Positions 38,001 to 45,162 of a stretch of 62,726 nt of DNA are shown piece by piece (the stretch's first letter is position 1; each line of letters starts with the position of its first letter). Source of the stretch: Fuerstiella sp. (GTDB lineage Bacteria > Planctomycetota > Planctomycetia > Planctomycetales > Planctomycetaceae); assembly GCA_022843805.1 (NCBI GenBank), contig JALHMY010000051.1:1-62726 (forward strand), read 5' to 3'. The notes under the pieces were generated by a model. The model was not told where the DNA came from and made no database searches. It worked only from the letters and a program-made list of their open reading frames with translations. The position numbers and the translations under genes were made by a program.

Positions 38001-38231
38001 CGAAATGCTATAGATAATATTATAGCAAATCATGCCGTTGCGCCGGTCGTCACGGACACGGTGGCTGAAAAGAGCCAGTACGAGATTCGTGCCGTCCGCA
38101 ATCACTTGTCCTCTCTCTCTCACTCCGGGTTGCTCAAGAAGAAGGGGGAACGTGGTGGGTGGATTGTTGCAGATTGGCTATTAAGTCATCTGGCAAAGTC
38201 AGGACAAGGCACTATTAACGTGATGCCGTGA
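35016..38231 (+). CDS. Primase-helicase with XPD-like cysteine cluster
   Basis: The protein has 1071 residues. Residues about 170-260 look like a RepB/prim-pol-type primase (ARSLFVDIDN, VISGHGVHLYW, HDPARIMRIPGF). After a helical linker comes a superfamily 2-like helicase: Walker A GSTAGAGKST near 448, a cysteine cluster (C505, then C-x-C-x-x-C and TCEYQRRREKARNADHTIATHARA, about 528-560) like the Fe-S region of XPD/DinG, an acidic motif VFIHED near 575, and motif VI LCQAIGRGRG near 942. It probably primes and unwinds for element replication. Start and N-terminal 60 residues are uncertain. Confidence 0.75.
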   Translation: MPQCIICPSSTDIGGYDSFLFQETYPEPCSLLLEEFQYPDPLDSIPKRRPLPQQVLTDQPRRWAEVLFEPGDVIEFRIQPPRTVNQEMLPRKCMVWKTTFQHGIERRWTFADEVDVLVNKLVELNHGSATWWGVWDNIANRWSRVDGEAGIPLNIYASANPRIATGCTTNDDVLLARSLFVDIDNISVEEALARVTAAGLPQPTMIVISGHGVHLYWRLLEPITDLSDWTNIQKRLIQVCNSDQAIHDPARIMRIPGFMNVNGETLTRCYIHEADGDRRYSLDDILSHLPPEPPKPAKPNIPNRQSSNIDAGTLSIQGEAADIRRRAEAYSDRFQPVEENRNSTAFKRAAALVEKFDLDAEEVLPLIERVNDKADNPLDADELEKVVDKAVRHVKRKGKPRGTALTGPTHFEKYREPTGPIVELEDWRQQMADARLESLSQTGMVFFDGSTAGAGKSTADLTAMEKAGRSAIFQPTHDACDELAKKLNEKGLSAAAHPPLDSSTCEKFGTKSDPGPAQLALKAGLNVGQCVCTSCDKANTCEYQRRREKARNADHTIATHARACLSDFQPAKEKPVVFIHEDMVDLFRPMVKLVRYSAKSDISQGRHLQDILRIAQAAEDIAATWNDDAAVAFARRLKDATNDLIAVLDSPELVKPLEEAAIARKATSELPSVKALSLRPNIPRHVQVDYLLRRAMDTLNIHSNGPALKLALAYSLGELTQLCAVVDEIMVKGGKSSFSKALIGVWKVELPTDTVVWLENASTTAKTVKELVGHEVIDKTPLGRLEYQVPPLQYPDADITQGSSGNKVRSVVRGLLAQYPQANKVGIITQQCHVADIEALDPMWSSRIVRIEYFRSGKDRASNSWLGCDLILVIGTPRVPPVAVRDMLIRLGRVDAACRNENFIGLAWEGKAKDGRLLRIDGLGYADPVWADAHRHLVKETLCQAIGRGRGVNENGVPVLVASNESLGLTLADQPLHLVNDAEDDTLRLTVSATARNAIDNIIANHAVAPVVTDTVAEKSQYEIRAVRNHLSSLSHSGLLKKKGERGGWIVADWLLSHLAKSGQGTINVMP

Positions 38232-38575
38232 AAACAATGGGCTGTGCAGCCAATTCGGTGTGCAATGCGAAAGTGCTGGCGGTGCAACACATTAAGTTTG
38301 GATGATGGGCTTCGATGGGCGTGACGTACTGGCCCGGCCTAGTCAGTCATTGAATGGATGTCAGAGTAGGAAGTTGATTGCCAAGGATGCCATTTTTGTG
38401 ATCGTCAGGCACAACGTGAGGCAAGTGAACTGTCCCGATCACTGCCTTGGAACCTTTTCTCCGGCGTAAAATCGCAAACTCTCGCTATCCCATAAGTCCA
38501 GTGACCACGACTATTATCGGAAGTTACGCCGTTATCAACGCCATCACCTGCCGTCCTGTAGTCACTCTCATCGCC
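38232..38575. other. Intergenic region after primase gene
   Basis: About 340 bases between the ends of two convergent genes. I see no gene, iteron array or strong terminator. A replication origin next to a primase gene would be plausible, but no repeats support it. Confidence 0.4.
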
Positions 38576-38734
38576 TCAGTCTAAGTCTGCGGTTCGTCCC
38601 TCGGCCTGTCTCACCAAGGCATCGAGTTCAGCCAACAATTCGTAACTCTTGATTCCTTCGGCGGTCCTGAAGCTCGGAATCATGTTTAGTGCGCTGATCG
38701 CCCGCTTCAAGGCATCAAGCAGTTTGTCCTGCAT
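38576..38734 (-). CDS. 52-residue hypothetical protein under motif control
   Basis: The ATG at 38734 gives a compact helical protein (QDKLLDALKRAISALNMI...SYELLAELDALVRQAEGR). A longer frame to 38866 would run through the divergent promoter motifs and overlap the ArdC gene, so it is not preferred. The 16-bp motif on the minus strand ends 40 bases upstream, matching the spacing at other motif-headed genes. Not recognised. Confidence 0.55.
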   Translation of the reverse strand: MQDKLLDALKRAISALNMIPSFRTAEGIKSYELLAELDALVRQAEGRTADLD

Positions 38735-38774
38735 GGAATCATCCCGTTGAGTGACAAATGAGGCAACGATCACA

Positions 38775-38790
38775 AGGGTACAAATACACT
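38775..38790 (-). promoter_or_regulatory. Element motif, copy 1
   Basis: Minus-strand reading AGTGTATTTGTACCCT. It lies 40 bases before the 52-residue gene and back to back with copy 2. Confidence 0.8.
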
Positions 38791-38800
38791 CGGCGAGCGC

Positions 38801-38816
38801 AGCCTCAGTGTACCCG
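38801..38816 (+). promoter_or_regulatory. Element motif, copy 2
   Basis: Reads AGCCTCAGTGTACCCG, 13 of 16 bases identical to copy 7. It ends 38 bases before the ArdC start codon. Confidence 0.7.
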
Positions 38817-38854
38817 TCAGGTTGAACAATCAACCTTCGACGGGAATCAATGCC

Positions 38855-39778
38855 ATGCTTTCGCAATCAGCCATTCGTGAAGATGTCACAAACCGAGTCG
38901 TCGCAGCGCTTCAGTCAGGAGTCGTCCGATTTTGGCGACAAACGTGGGCCAAGAGCGCAAACTCCGGCACGCCAACCAGTGCGGTGTCAGGTAAGCCATA
39001 CCGAGGTATTAACCGAATTCTTTTGTCATTGCTGGGCCACGAATCGAAGTGGTTCGCCACCTATGCCGGATGGCGCAGTCTCGGTGGTCAGGTTCGTCGT
39101 GGCGAACGTGGCGTGACGGCAATTCTTTACAAGCCCGTCACGAAGAAGAAGGTTAACGACGATGGCGAAGAGGAGCAGAGTTCCTTCGCCTTCATGAAGA
39201 CATTTAGCCTCTTCCACATTTCCCAGGTCGATGGCGATCTGAGCCGGTTCCGGGATGTTCCGAAGCCTGACAGCGAACCGGCGTTTGTGGATTGTGGCCC
39301 TGCTGAAGAGGTCTTTGAAGCGACCGGGGCTGATGTTCGATTCGGTGGTGGTCGTGCGTTTTATTCGCCGAGTCATGACTACATTCAGCTACCGCCCAAG
39401 AGTGCCTTCTCGAACGAGAAGACACACGAGTTTTATTCCGTCTTGGCCCATGAAACTGTTCATTGGTCCGGCCACGAGAGCCGCCTCAACCGTCTGAACA
39501 AGCTCGCCCGGTTCGGCGACGAATCATATGCGGTCGAAGAACTGGTGGCAGAACTCGGCTCCGCATACTTGGTCAACGAGATCGGTCTTCCGCAATCTGA
39601 CGACCTCAGCAACGTGACCGCCTATTTGGGCCATTGGCTCAAAGTGCTTCAGCGGGACCACACAGCGATCTTCACGGCTGCTTCGGCGGCTTCGGCAGCA
39701 GCAGATCACATCCTGGCGTACAGCCGCCCAAACGAAGAGTCAGATGTGGAAGCGGAAGTCGATGCGGTAATGGCGTAA
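38855..39778 (+). CDS. ardC: ArdC-like antirestriction protein
   Basis: The protein has 307 residues from the ATG at 38855. The N-terminal domain has the ArdC single-stranded DNA-binding signature (GKPYRGINRILLSLLGHESKWFATYAGWRSLGGQVRRGERG). The C-terminal domain is a zincin-like metallopeptidase fold with LAHETVHWSGHESRLNR (HExxH) and YAVEELVAELGSAYL. ArdC of plasmid pSa protects transferred single-stranded DNA from restriction; related domains are common on conjugative elements. Motif copy 2 lies upstream, and a tetraloop hairpin with a T-rich tail terminates the unit. Confidence 0.85.
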   Translation: MLSQSAIREDVTNRVVAALQSGVVRFWRQTWAKSANSGTPTSAVSGKPYRGINRILLSLLGHESKWFATYAGWRSLGGQVRRGERGVTAILYKPVTKKKVNDDGEEEQSSFAFMKTFSLFHISQVDGDLSRFRDVPKPDSEPAFVDCGPAEEVFEATGADVRFGGGRAFYSPSHDYIQLPPKSAFSNEKTHEFYSVLAHETVHWSGHESRLNRLNKLARFGDESYAVEELVAELGSAYLVNEIGLPQSDDLSNVTAYLGHWLKVLQRDHTAIFTAASAASAAADHILAYSRPNEESDVEAEVDAVMA

Positions 39779-39790
39779 GGACTGAATTCA

Positions 39791-39815
39791 GTCGGGCCGA
39801 AAGGCCCGACTTTCT
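39791..39815 (+). terminator. Terminator after ArdC gene
   Basis: Stem gtcgggcc / ggcccgac closed by a GAAA tetraloop and followed by tttctt. Motif copy 3 starts 17 bases after the stem, so transcription ends and restarts here. Confidence 0.8.
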
Positions 39816-39826
39816 TCTGGCGAGTC

Positions 39827-39842
39827 AGTGTAATTGTACCCT
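39827..39842 (+). promoter_or_regulatory. Element motif, copy 3
   Basis: Reads AGTGTAATTGTACCCT, the closest match to consensus. It ends 20 bases before the next start codon and is followed by GTCGGAGGAACG, which doubles as the ribosome binding site. Confidence 0.8.
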
Positions 39843-39862
39843 GCATGTCGGAGGAACGGGCC

Positions 39863-40348
39863 ATGAAGAAATACAAGACGATCAACGGCACGTCTTACGA
39901 CGTTCGCACACCAGATGAAGTTGTCGCCATTCTCGAAAACGCTCGCCAGACTCGGACCAGATTGCACGTCAGCCTTGGCGACAGTGAAAGTGGGCGAGAC
40001 TGGATCGAAGAGAACATGGTTCACGGCGTCATAGGACGCAGCACAGGCAGCATCAAGATTCCGCTGTTGATCCATAACAGGCGCAGTGTCGGTGGGCCAG
40101 GACTGCTTGACCATTGCATCGTGCGGATTCGCACCAGTCGTGGTGGTCGCATTCTTTGGCAGCACGACAAATACATCCACGGCACGCTGGAGATACGGCA
40201 AAAGACCGAACCAGTGACGTTGCCGGATGGTCGAACACTGACGGTGGATGTTCTGTGTGATGGAGAAGTCCACGCCAGCTTCGAGGACATGCAAAAGGCC
40301 CGGCGTTGGGTCCACAAACTCGGCGTGATCGCACCGATTGCGGCGTAA
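39863..40348 (+). CDS. Hypothetical protein of the motif-headed unit
   Basis: The ATG at 39863 follows GGAGG and gives 161 residues; an ATG at 39845 is possible. The protein is beta-rich (TRLHVSLGDSESGRDWIEENMVHGVIGRSTGSIKIPLLIHN), with HDKYIHGTLEIRQ and a C-terminal VLCDGEVHASFEDMQKARRWVHKLG. I do not recognise a named family. It heads the unit containing the RuvB-like ATPase and may share its function. Confidence 0.55.
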   Translation: MKKYKTINGTSYDVRTPDEVVAILENARQTRTRLHVSLGDSESGRDWIEENMVHGVIGRSTGSIKIPLLIHNRRSVGGPGLLDHCIVRIRTSRGGRILWQHDKYIHGTLEIRQKTEPVTLPDGRTLTVDVLCDGEVHASFEDMQKARRWVHKLGVIAPIAA

Positions 40349-40360
40349 GGGAGACAAGAA

Positions 40361-41311
40361 GTGAACGACGTGAATCAGGAAAACGTGCGACCAACCAGCC
40401 TCCGGCATTTGGTGGGAATGTCGAAAATCCGTGAGCAGGTGCAGATCGCTATCGACGCCTCGTTCGCTGATGGGATCAAGTTTCCAAGCACCCTCCTGAT
40501 CTCGGAGCCGGGATTAGGCAAGTCAGAATTGGTCAACGTCATTAAGCACGAAATGGCCGTGGAACTGCATCACCTGATCGGGTCCAGCGTCGGCCACATC
40601 TCGGACCTCAACGGCCTGCTGTTGGGAGCGCAGGACAAGGACATCATCTACATCAATGAGGCCGATTCCCTAAAACCCGAATATCAAGTGGCTCTCTACC
40701 TTGCCCTGGATCGTGGCAAAGTGGTGTTGTCGGGCGGGAAGTCGGGGAAATCGCCGCAGAGCATCCCAATCCCTGACGTGACGATCATTCTCGACAGCAA
40801 CTTCGAGTCTTCCGTTTTACCCGCCCTCAAAGATCGGATGAAGCAAGTTTTGTACGTCCCGTTTTATGGCGAGGACGAACTGGCCGAGATTCTTCGCCGA
40901 CGAGTGAGGGCATTGGGATGGAACGTGCAGGACGAGGTTCTTCCGTATCTCGCCAGTTTGTCGAAGGGAACGCCCCGGCAAGCACTACGGCTGCTTTCGG
41001 CCAGCTATCGAGTCAGCCGATCCGGTGAAGAGAAGGTCGTGACCCTCGGCCACGCTCAACGTGCTGTTGGCCTTGAAGGTCTGGACGAGAAGGGACTGAC
41101 TGTTCCAGAGCAATCTTACCTGCGTGCATTGGCTGATGGTGTCAGCAGGCTCGGCGTCATCTCCTCACGGATCGCCATGCCCACGTCAACGGTTCAGCGG
41201 GTTGTGGAGCCGTATTTGATTCGTTCAGGGCTGATTTCCAAGGACGAAGGGCGTCGTGAACTGACGGCAGCAGGCCGAGAGCATATCGCCCGAACCAGTA
41301 GCAACTCGTAG
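40361..41311 (+). CDS. RuvB-like Holliday-junction branch-migration ATPase paralogue
   Basis: The protein has 316 residues with a GTG start 5 bases after AAGGGAGA-type purines. It aligns with RuvB from RPTSLRHLVGMSKIREQV through Walker A SEPGLGKSE (near 48-56), Walker B IYINEAD, the arginine-finger region LPALKDRMK and the winged-helix end VQRVVEPYLIRSGLISKDEGRRELT. The motif order is that of genuine RuvB, about 20 residues shorter than usual. No ruvA or ruvC is nearby. A role in recombination or replication restart of the element is likely; it may work with host RuvA or with the neighbouring unknown protein. Confidence 0.85.
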   Translation: MNDVNQENVRPTSLRHLVGMSKIREQVQIAIDASFADGIKFPSTLLISEPGLGKSELVNVIKHEMAVELHHLIGSSVGHISDLNGLLLGAQDKDIIYINEADSLKPEYQVALYLALDRGKVVLSGGKSGKSPQSIPIPDVTIILDSNFESSVLPALKDRMKQVLYVPFYGEDELAEILRRRVRALGWNVQDEVLPYLASLSKGTPRQALRLLSASYRVSRSGEEKVVTLGHAQRAVGLEGLDEKGLTVPEQSYLRALADGVSRLGVISSRIAMPTSTVQRVVEPYLIRSGLISKDEGRRELTAAGREHIARTSSNS

Positions 41312-41344
41312 TTCACTGTTCGATTTCAGAAAGAAAGGTGCGTC

Positions 41345-41803
41345 ATGGCCGTGCAGCAGAAGCTCGAAAACCCGATGAAAGCAGCCGTGTCGGTGTCGAG
41401 CGTTTGCAGGCTCCTCAAAATGAGCCGGTCACAATTCTATTTTCACGTTCGGCGAGGCACGTTCAGTACCCCTTTGCGACTGCCATCGAACCAGAGGCCC
41501 TTTTACACAGCGTCGATGGTCGAAGACATCATCAAGGCCAGGGAGACGGGCATCGGCGTGAATGGCGAGTTTGTGTTGTTCTACGAACGACAACCAACCG
41601 GCACAAAGACCGAGGACAAGAAGCCCAAAGCCGACCACACGGCACTGGTAGAAGGACTCAGCTTGTTGGGCCTAACCAGCGTCACAACAGAGCAAGTAGA
41701 AGCCGCTATCGCTGCCTGTTTTCCCAAAGGAACCAACGGCCAGGACGAGGCGAGCCTTCTGCGAACCGTGTTTCGTCACTTGAAGCGTGCGGGAACTGCG
41801 TGA
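41345..41803 (+). CDS. Helix-turn-helix DNA-binding protein
   Basis: The protein has 152 residues, preceded by GAAAGGTG. The N-terminal half carries a helix-turn-helix (VSSVCRLLKMSRSQFYFHVRRGTF) followed by RPFYTASMVEDIIKARETGIGVNGEFVLFYER, a combination I associate with planctomycete genomic islands. The C-terminal part is helical. It is a candidate regulator for the 16-bp motif or a partner of the recombinase downstream. Confidence 0.6.
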   Translation: MAVQQKLENPMKAAVSVSSVCRLLKMSRSQFYFHVRRGTFSTPLRLPSNQRPFYTASMVEDIIKARETGIGVNGEFVLFYERQPTGTKTEDKKPKADHTALVEGLSLLGLTSVTTEQVEAAIAACFPKGTNGQDEASLLRTVFRHLKRAGTA

Positions 41804-42002
41804 GTGTTGCAGTGGAATCGACAGTGATCGTTGTGAAGGCGTCAGTGACCGTATCGAAAGCGTGGAAGGCCGAACGGTCAGCGTGTGTTGTCCTGCCAGA
41901 TGCAGCAACGAACCAGCAAGAAATGTGAAAGTAATTCGCTCGGAACCCAGCGGAATGCTGTTGGGGGATTGGTCGAATCTACACACGAGAAATCCAATTA
42001 TC

Positions 42003-42905
42003 ATGTATCCGCTTCAAAACCCGGAAACTGGACTGGTTCCAGTGGCAACAACCGCCCTTGTCATCCCCGCACAGGCCGAATCCGATCAACATTTGATCGA
42101 GCTTTGGCTTCACGGTCGCAGCCGACATACCCAGCGTGCATATCGAAAGGATGCCGGGCGGTTCCTCGGTGCGGTCGAGAAACCGCTGCATCGGATCACG
42201 CTCGGTGACATCCAGCAGTATGCCGGGCAACTCGCTGAGTCCGGCCTGAAGCCTTCATCGGTCTATCGCTCGATGTCGGCGATCAAGAGCCTGTTCGCCT
42301 TCGGCCACCGGCTCGGCTACCTACCTTTCGATATTGCTCGACCGCTCCGGCTTCCGGCGTTGCGTGATGGTCTGGCTGACCGGATTCTTGAAGAAACCGA
42401 CGTATTGAAAATGATCGCCTTGGAGGGGATGCCCAGGAATAAGGCGATCTTGTTGACTCTCTACACTGGAGGATTTCGGGTCGCAGAATTGTGCAGCCTC
42501 AAGTGGAGCGACCTTCAGAACCGGGACAAGGCTGGGCAAATCACGGTGTTCGGCAAACGCAGCAAGACCCGCACCGTGCTGATGCCTTCGTCTGTGTGGA
42601 ACGGATTGCAATTACTGCGGGGTGATGCCAGTGACAATGCCCCGGTATTCCGCAGTCGCAAAGGTGGACATCTCGACGAGTCCCAGGTCTGGCGAATCGT
42701 CAGCAAGGCGTCGAAGCGGGCAGGGATCGAAAAGGAAGTGTCTTGTCACTGGCTACGGCACGCTCACGCATCGCACGCATTGGATCGTGGCGCACCGATC
42801 CATCTCGTGCAGCAAACCCTCGGTCACAGCAGTATCGCCTCAACAGGTCGGTATCTTCATGCACGACCGACCGATTCGAGTGCGAACTATTTGCCCGTGG
42901 GATGA
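42003..42905 (+). CDS. XerC/D-like tyrosine recombinase
   Basis: From the ATG at 42003 the protein has 300 residues, a normal Xer length; the open frame extends upstream over the end of the previous gene without conserved sequence. A SAM-like core-binding domain (HTQRAYRKDAGRFL) is followed by a catalytic domain with all signature residues: TGGFRVAEL (Arg), GKRSKTR (Lys), HWLRHAHASHAL (His-x-x-Arg) and LGHSSIASTGRYLH (His/Tyr). It may resolve multimers or serve a second recombination system. The spacer 41804-42002 has no gene. Confidence 0.88.
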   Translation: MYPLQNPETGLVPVATTALVIPAQAESDQHLIELWLHGRSRHTQRAYRKDAGRFLGAVEKPLHRITLGDIQQYAGQLAESGLKPSSVYRSMSAIKSLFAFGHRLGYLPFDIARPLRLPALRDGLADRILEETDVLKMIALEGMPRNKAILLTLYTGGFRVAELCSLKWSDLQNRDKAGQITVFGKRSKTRTVLMPSSVWNGLQLLRGDASDNAPVFRSRKGGHLDESQVWRIVSKASKRAGIEKEVSCHWLRHAHASHALDRGAPIHLVQQTLGHSSIASTGRYLHARPTDSSANYLPVG

Positions 42906-42925
42906 TTCACCCAAAGGAGTTCATC

Positions 42926-43228
42926 ATGAACACGCTTCGCTCCATTCTCGTTCTGCTGTTGCTCCTGGCGGTCACGGCCACCAGCTACGGCCAAGACAAG
43001 CCGAAGAAAAACTTTCTATCGGCCCTGAAGGAAGGTGCCGTCGTCTCGGTCAAAGAAGTTGCTGGCAAGTACGAACTCACCGTGATGAAGAATGCTCCGG
43101 TCGGGAGCAAGGTCATCGAAGTCGGCACCGATTACGTCGTCCTCGAAGACCCTGCCGGTGTGACAGAAACCAGAATCCACGTCACGTCGATCAAGTGCAT
43201 CACACGACTGAAGTTGCCGAAGGAGTAA
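42926..43228 (+). CDS. Small secreted protein
   Basis: The protein has 100 residues with AAAGGAG 7 bases before the ATG. A textbook signal peptide (NTLRSILVLLLLLAVTATSYGQ) is followed by a small beta-rich domain (VSVKEVAGKYELTVM...VGSKVIEVGTDYVVLEDPAGVTETRIHVTSIKCITRL) with an SH3/LSM-like strand pattern. I do not recognise a family. A secreted product inside this block may act at the cell envelope during transfer, which is speculation. Confidence 0.6.
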   Translation: MNTLRSILVLLLLLAVTATSYGQDKPKKNFLSALKEGAVVSVKEVAGKYELTVMKNAPVGSKVIEVGTDYVVLEDPAGVTETRIHVTSIKCITRLKLPKE

Positions 43229-43235
43229 ACGGAGA

Positions 43236-43892
43236 ATGAACGAACGAATCATCGCTGTCGCTGATATACACGGCTGCTCGACCGCTCTGGCAGCGATCCT
43301 CAACCTAGTTGATCCACAGCCCGGTGATACCATCGTGACGCTTGGTGATTACGTTGATCGTGGACTCGACTCGAAGGGCGTCTTGGACCTGTTGATTGCC
43401 CTGAAGTCTCGATGCCATCTCGTGCCGATCCTCGGCAATCACGATGAGATGATGCTCAACGCCAGGAACGGCAAGGACGACTTCAAATTCTGGATGAACT
43501 GCGGCGGCATCACAGCAATGGATTCCTACGGTTCGTCAGGTCGGCTCGATCTGATTCCCGATGCCCATATTCGCTTTCTCCAACAGTGCGTTCCTTACTT
43601 CGAGACGGACACGCACTTCTTCGTCCACGCCAACTACAGGCCGGACTTCGTGCTTGAGGAAATGGACGATCACACCTTGCGGTGGTTGTCGCTGAGGGAC
43701 ATCGTTCCGAGTCGGCATTCTTCGGGGAAGATTGCTGTCGTCGGACATACGCCACAGGCAGACATCCTCGACCTGGGCCACTTGATTTGTTTGGACACTG
43801 GTTGCTGCAACGGTGGCTGGTTGACGGCGCTTGATGTGAATAGCCGTCAATGTTGGCAGGTGAATGAGCGGGGCGAGCAACGGATACCGTGA
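43236..43892 (+). CDS. PPP-family metallophosphoesterase
   Basis: The protein has 218 residues with GGAGA just upstream. The full metal-site set is present: VADIHG, VTLGDYVDRG, ILGNHDEMM, FFVHANYRP and VVGHTPQ. The order and length match bacterial Ser/Thr phosphatases of the PPP type and related Ap4A hydrolases (ApaH-like). Phage and mobile-element versions, such as lambda protein phosphatase, are known. Its stop codon lies inside motif copy 4. Confidence 0.88.
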   Translation: MNERIIAVADIHGCSTALAAILNLVDPQPGDTIVTLGDYVDRGLDSKGVLDLLIALKSRCHLVPILGNHDEMMLNARNGKDDFKFWMNCGGITAMDSYGSSGRLDLIPDAHIRFLQQCVPYFETDTHFFVHANYRPDFVLEEMDDHTLRWLSLRDIVPSRHSSGKIAVVGHTPQADILDLGHLICLDTGCCNGGWLTALDVNSRQCWQVNERGEQRIP

Positions 43893-43901
43893 TTGTACCC
43901 T
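43886..43901 (+). promoter_or_regulatory. Element motif, copy 4
   Basis: Reads ACCGTGATTGTACCCT and contains the stop codon of the phosphatase gene. It ends 43 bases before the next start. TTCGGATGACG follows, similar to GTCGGATGAAG after copy 5. Confidence 0.75.
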
Positions 43902-43944
43902 TGTCTTCGGATGACGATTCACTGGCAACTTTCGAGGAAACATC

Positions 43945-44214
43945 ATGCAAGTCACGCTTATGGGGCCGGATGATCTCGGCAGATGGTATTTGGCCGATCA
44001 CAACGGCAATTCTTTTCCATTTGTGGAGCGGCATGAAGTTCATCCACGGGCCGCTGCCATGCTTGGATGGCAAGCTCGTGATTCAATCACTGACCCGGAA
44101 GCAATCGTTCAGGATGCTTTGGATTGGCTCATGGACCACACCAGCGACGACTTTACGGCTCCCGCTCACGTCGCCGAATTCTTTCGTCAGTTGAACGAGG
44201 AAAACGAAGCGTAG
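43945..44214 (+). CDS. Small hypothetical protein
   Basis: The protein has 89 residues, preceded by CGAGGAAAC. It begins with a beta-rich segment (QVTLMGPDDLGRWYLADHNGNSFPFVERHEVHPRAAAMLGW) and ends in an acidic helix (AEFFRQLNEENEA). DWLMDHTSDDF resembles the DWL segment of the protein at 33035. Not recognised. Its stop codon overlaps motif copy 5. Confidence 0.5.
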   Translation: MQVTLMGPDDLGRWYLADHNGNSFPFVERHEVHPRAAAMLGWQARDSITDPEAIVQDALDWLMDHTSDDFTAPAHVAEFFRQLNEENEA

Positions 44215-44228
44215 TGTGTTTGTACCCA
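44213..44228 (+). promoter_or_regulatory. Element motif, copy 5
   Basis: Reads AGTGTGTTTGTACCCA and begins inside the stop codon of the 89-residue gene. It ends 42 bases before the next start. Confidence 0.8.
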
Positions 44229-44270
44229 AGTCGGATGAAGCCAACTCATTAACCGACGAAGGACGCAAAC

Positions 44271-44873
44271 ATGCTCGGCACTATGGACCTTTCGGAAGCG
44301 GCAACGAAGGCCGCTGGCAACTGGAAGCGATTCGATTCGTTTGTCTGGTTTCGTGATCGGGAACTCGAAGACGCCGATCAATGGAGCGTGATCTACACGC
44401 ACAACCGGGACAGCAGATTGCTCGACCAGAGCAATGCCCATGTCATCACGAAGGCGATGGAGTCCTTCAACGAAGGTGATGACCCCGATGTTGTCTTCGA
44501 GTCTCATTCACATTGGGCGGTCGGGCATGTTGATGGGTTCAGTTTAAGGGTCTTCGACCAGCACGGCGAAATCACGCCTGCATTCAAGGCATACCACGAT
44601 CTTGCCGAACGACTCGACGACTATCCGATTCTGGATGAAAGCGACTACTCGAACCGGGAATACGAAGCCACGCTGGACAACATCAAGGACGCAGCGTGGC
44701 GATTGAAGAACGATTTCGATTTGCCGGAAGGTTGGGAAGGCGAAGTCTATTCGTGGCTGTCGGATAATCGCAGTGGCGAAGTTGAAAACCCTGACGATCA
44801 AGGCGGCTACCCGTCTGAGGAAGCACTGCGGGCAGCATTCGAGGCCCTGGCTTTTGAGGAGGACCAGGGATGA
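44271..44873 (+). CDS. Acidic hypothetical protein of mobile elements
   Basis: The protein has 200 residues with CGAAGGACG upstream. It is notably acidic. The central part HWAVGHVDGFSLRVFD and AYHDLAERLDDYPILDESDYSNREYEATLDNI is a pattern I associate with plasmid and phage accessory proteins without a defined role. The C-terminal part contains LPEGWEGEVYSWLSDNRS. Acidity and company suggest a possible DNA-mimic antirestriction role like ArdA, but no ArdA signature is clear. It overlaps the next gene by four bases. Confidence 0.55.
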   Translation: MLGTMDLSEAATKAAGNWKRFDSFVWFRDRELEDADQWSVIYTHNRDSRLLDQSNAHVITKAMESFNEGDDPDVVFESHSHWAVGHVDGFSLRVFDQHGEITPAFKAYHDLAERLDDYPILDESDYSNREYEATLDNIKDAAWRLKNDFDLPEGWEGEVYSWLSDNRSGEVENPDDQGGYPSEEALRAAFEALAFEEDQG

Positions 44874-45082
44874 GTCGAACGAATGAAGCTGACTTCATCG
44901 TGCGTCCACATGGAACGGTGTGGACGTTCGAGCCAAAGACCGAAAGTGCCAAACGCTTCGTTCGCACTGACCTCGACGTGCAGGGCTGGCAATGGCTCGG
45001 CCAGTTTTTTGGCGTGGATCATCGGCTTGCGAACGATCTCGTCGCCGCTTTGGAAGGCGAAGGGTTCGTCCTTGAGATGTGA
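44870..45082 (+). CDS. Small hypothetical protein
   Basis: The protein has 70 residues and is coupled by an ATGA overlap to the acidic protein gene. It reads as one compact domain (FIVRPHGTVWTFEPKTESAKRFVRTDLDVQGWQWLG, then an acidic helix DHRLANDLVAALEGEGF). Not recognised. Confidence 0.5.
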   Translation: MSRTNEADFIVRPHGTVWTFEPKTESAKRFVRTDLDVQGWQWLGQFFGVDHRLANDLVAALEGEGFVLEM

Positions 45083-45099
45083 CTGGCCGGAATGAGCGG

Positions 45100-45115
45100 A
45101 GTGTCATTGTACCCT
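45100..45115 (+). promoter_or_regulatory. Element motif, copy 6
   Basis: Reads AGTGTCATTGTACCCT, 17 bases after the preceding stop codon and 47 bases before the GHKL-like gene start. Confidence 0.8.
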
Positions 45116-45162
45116 CCAGGGCATCACCACCGAATTTGTCTCATTGTCTCAAGGATTGCACG

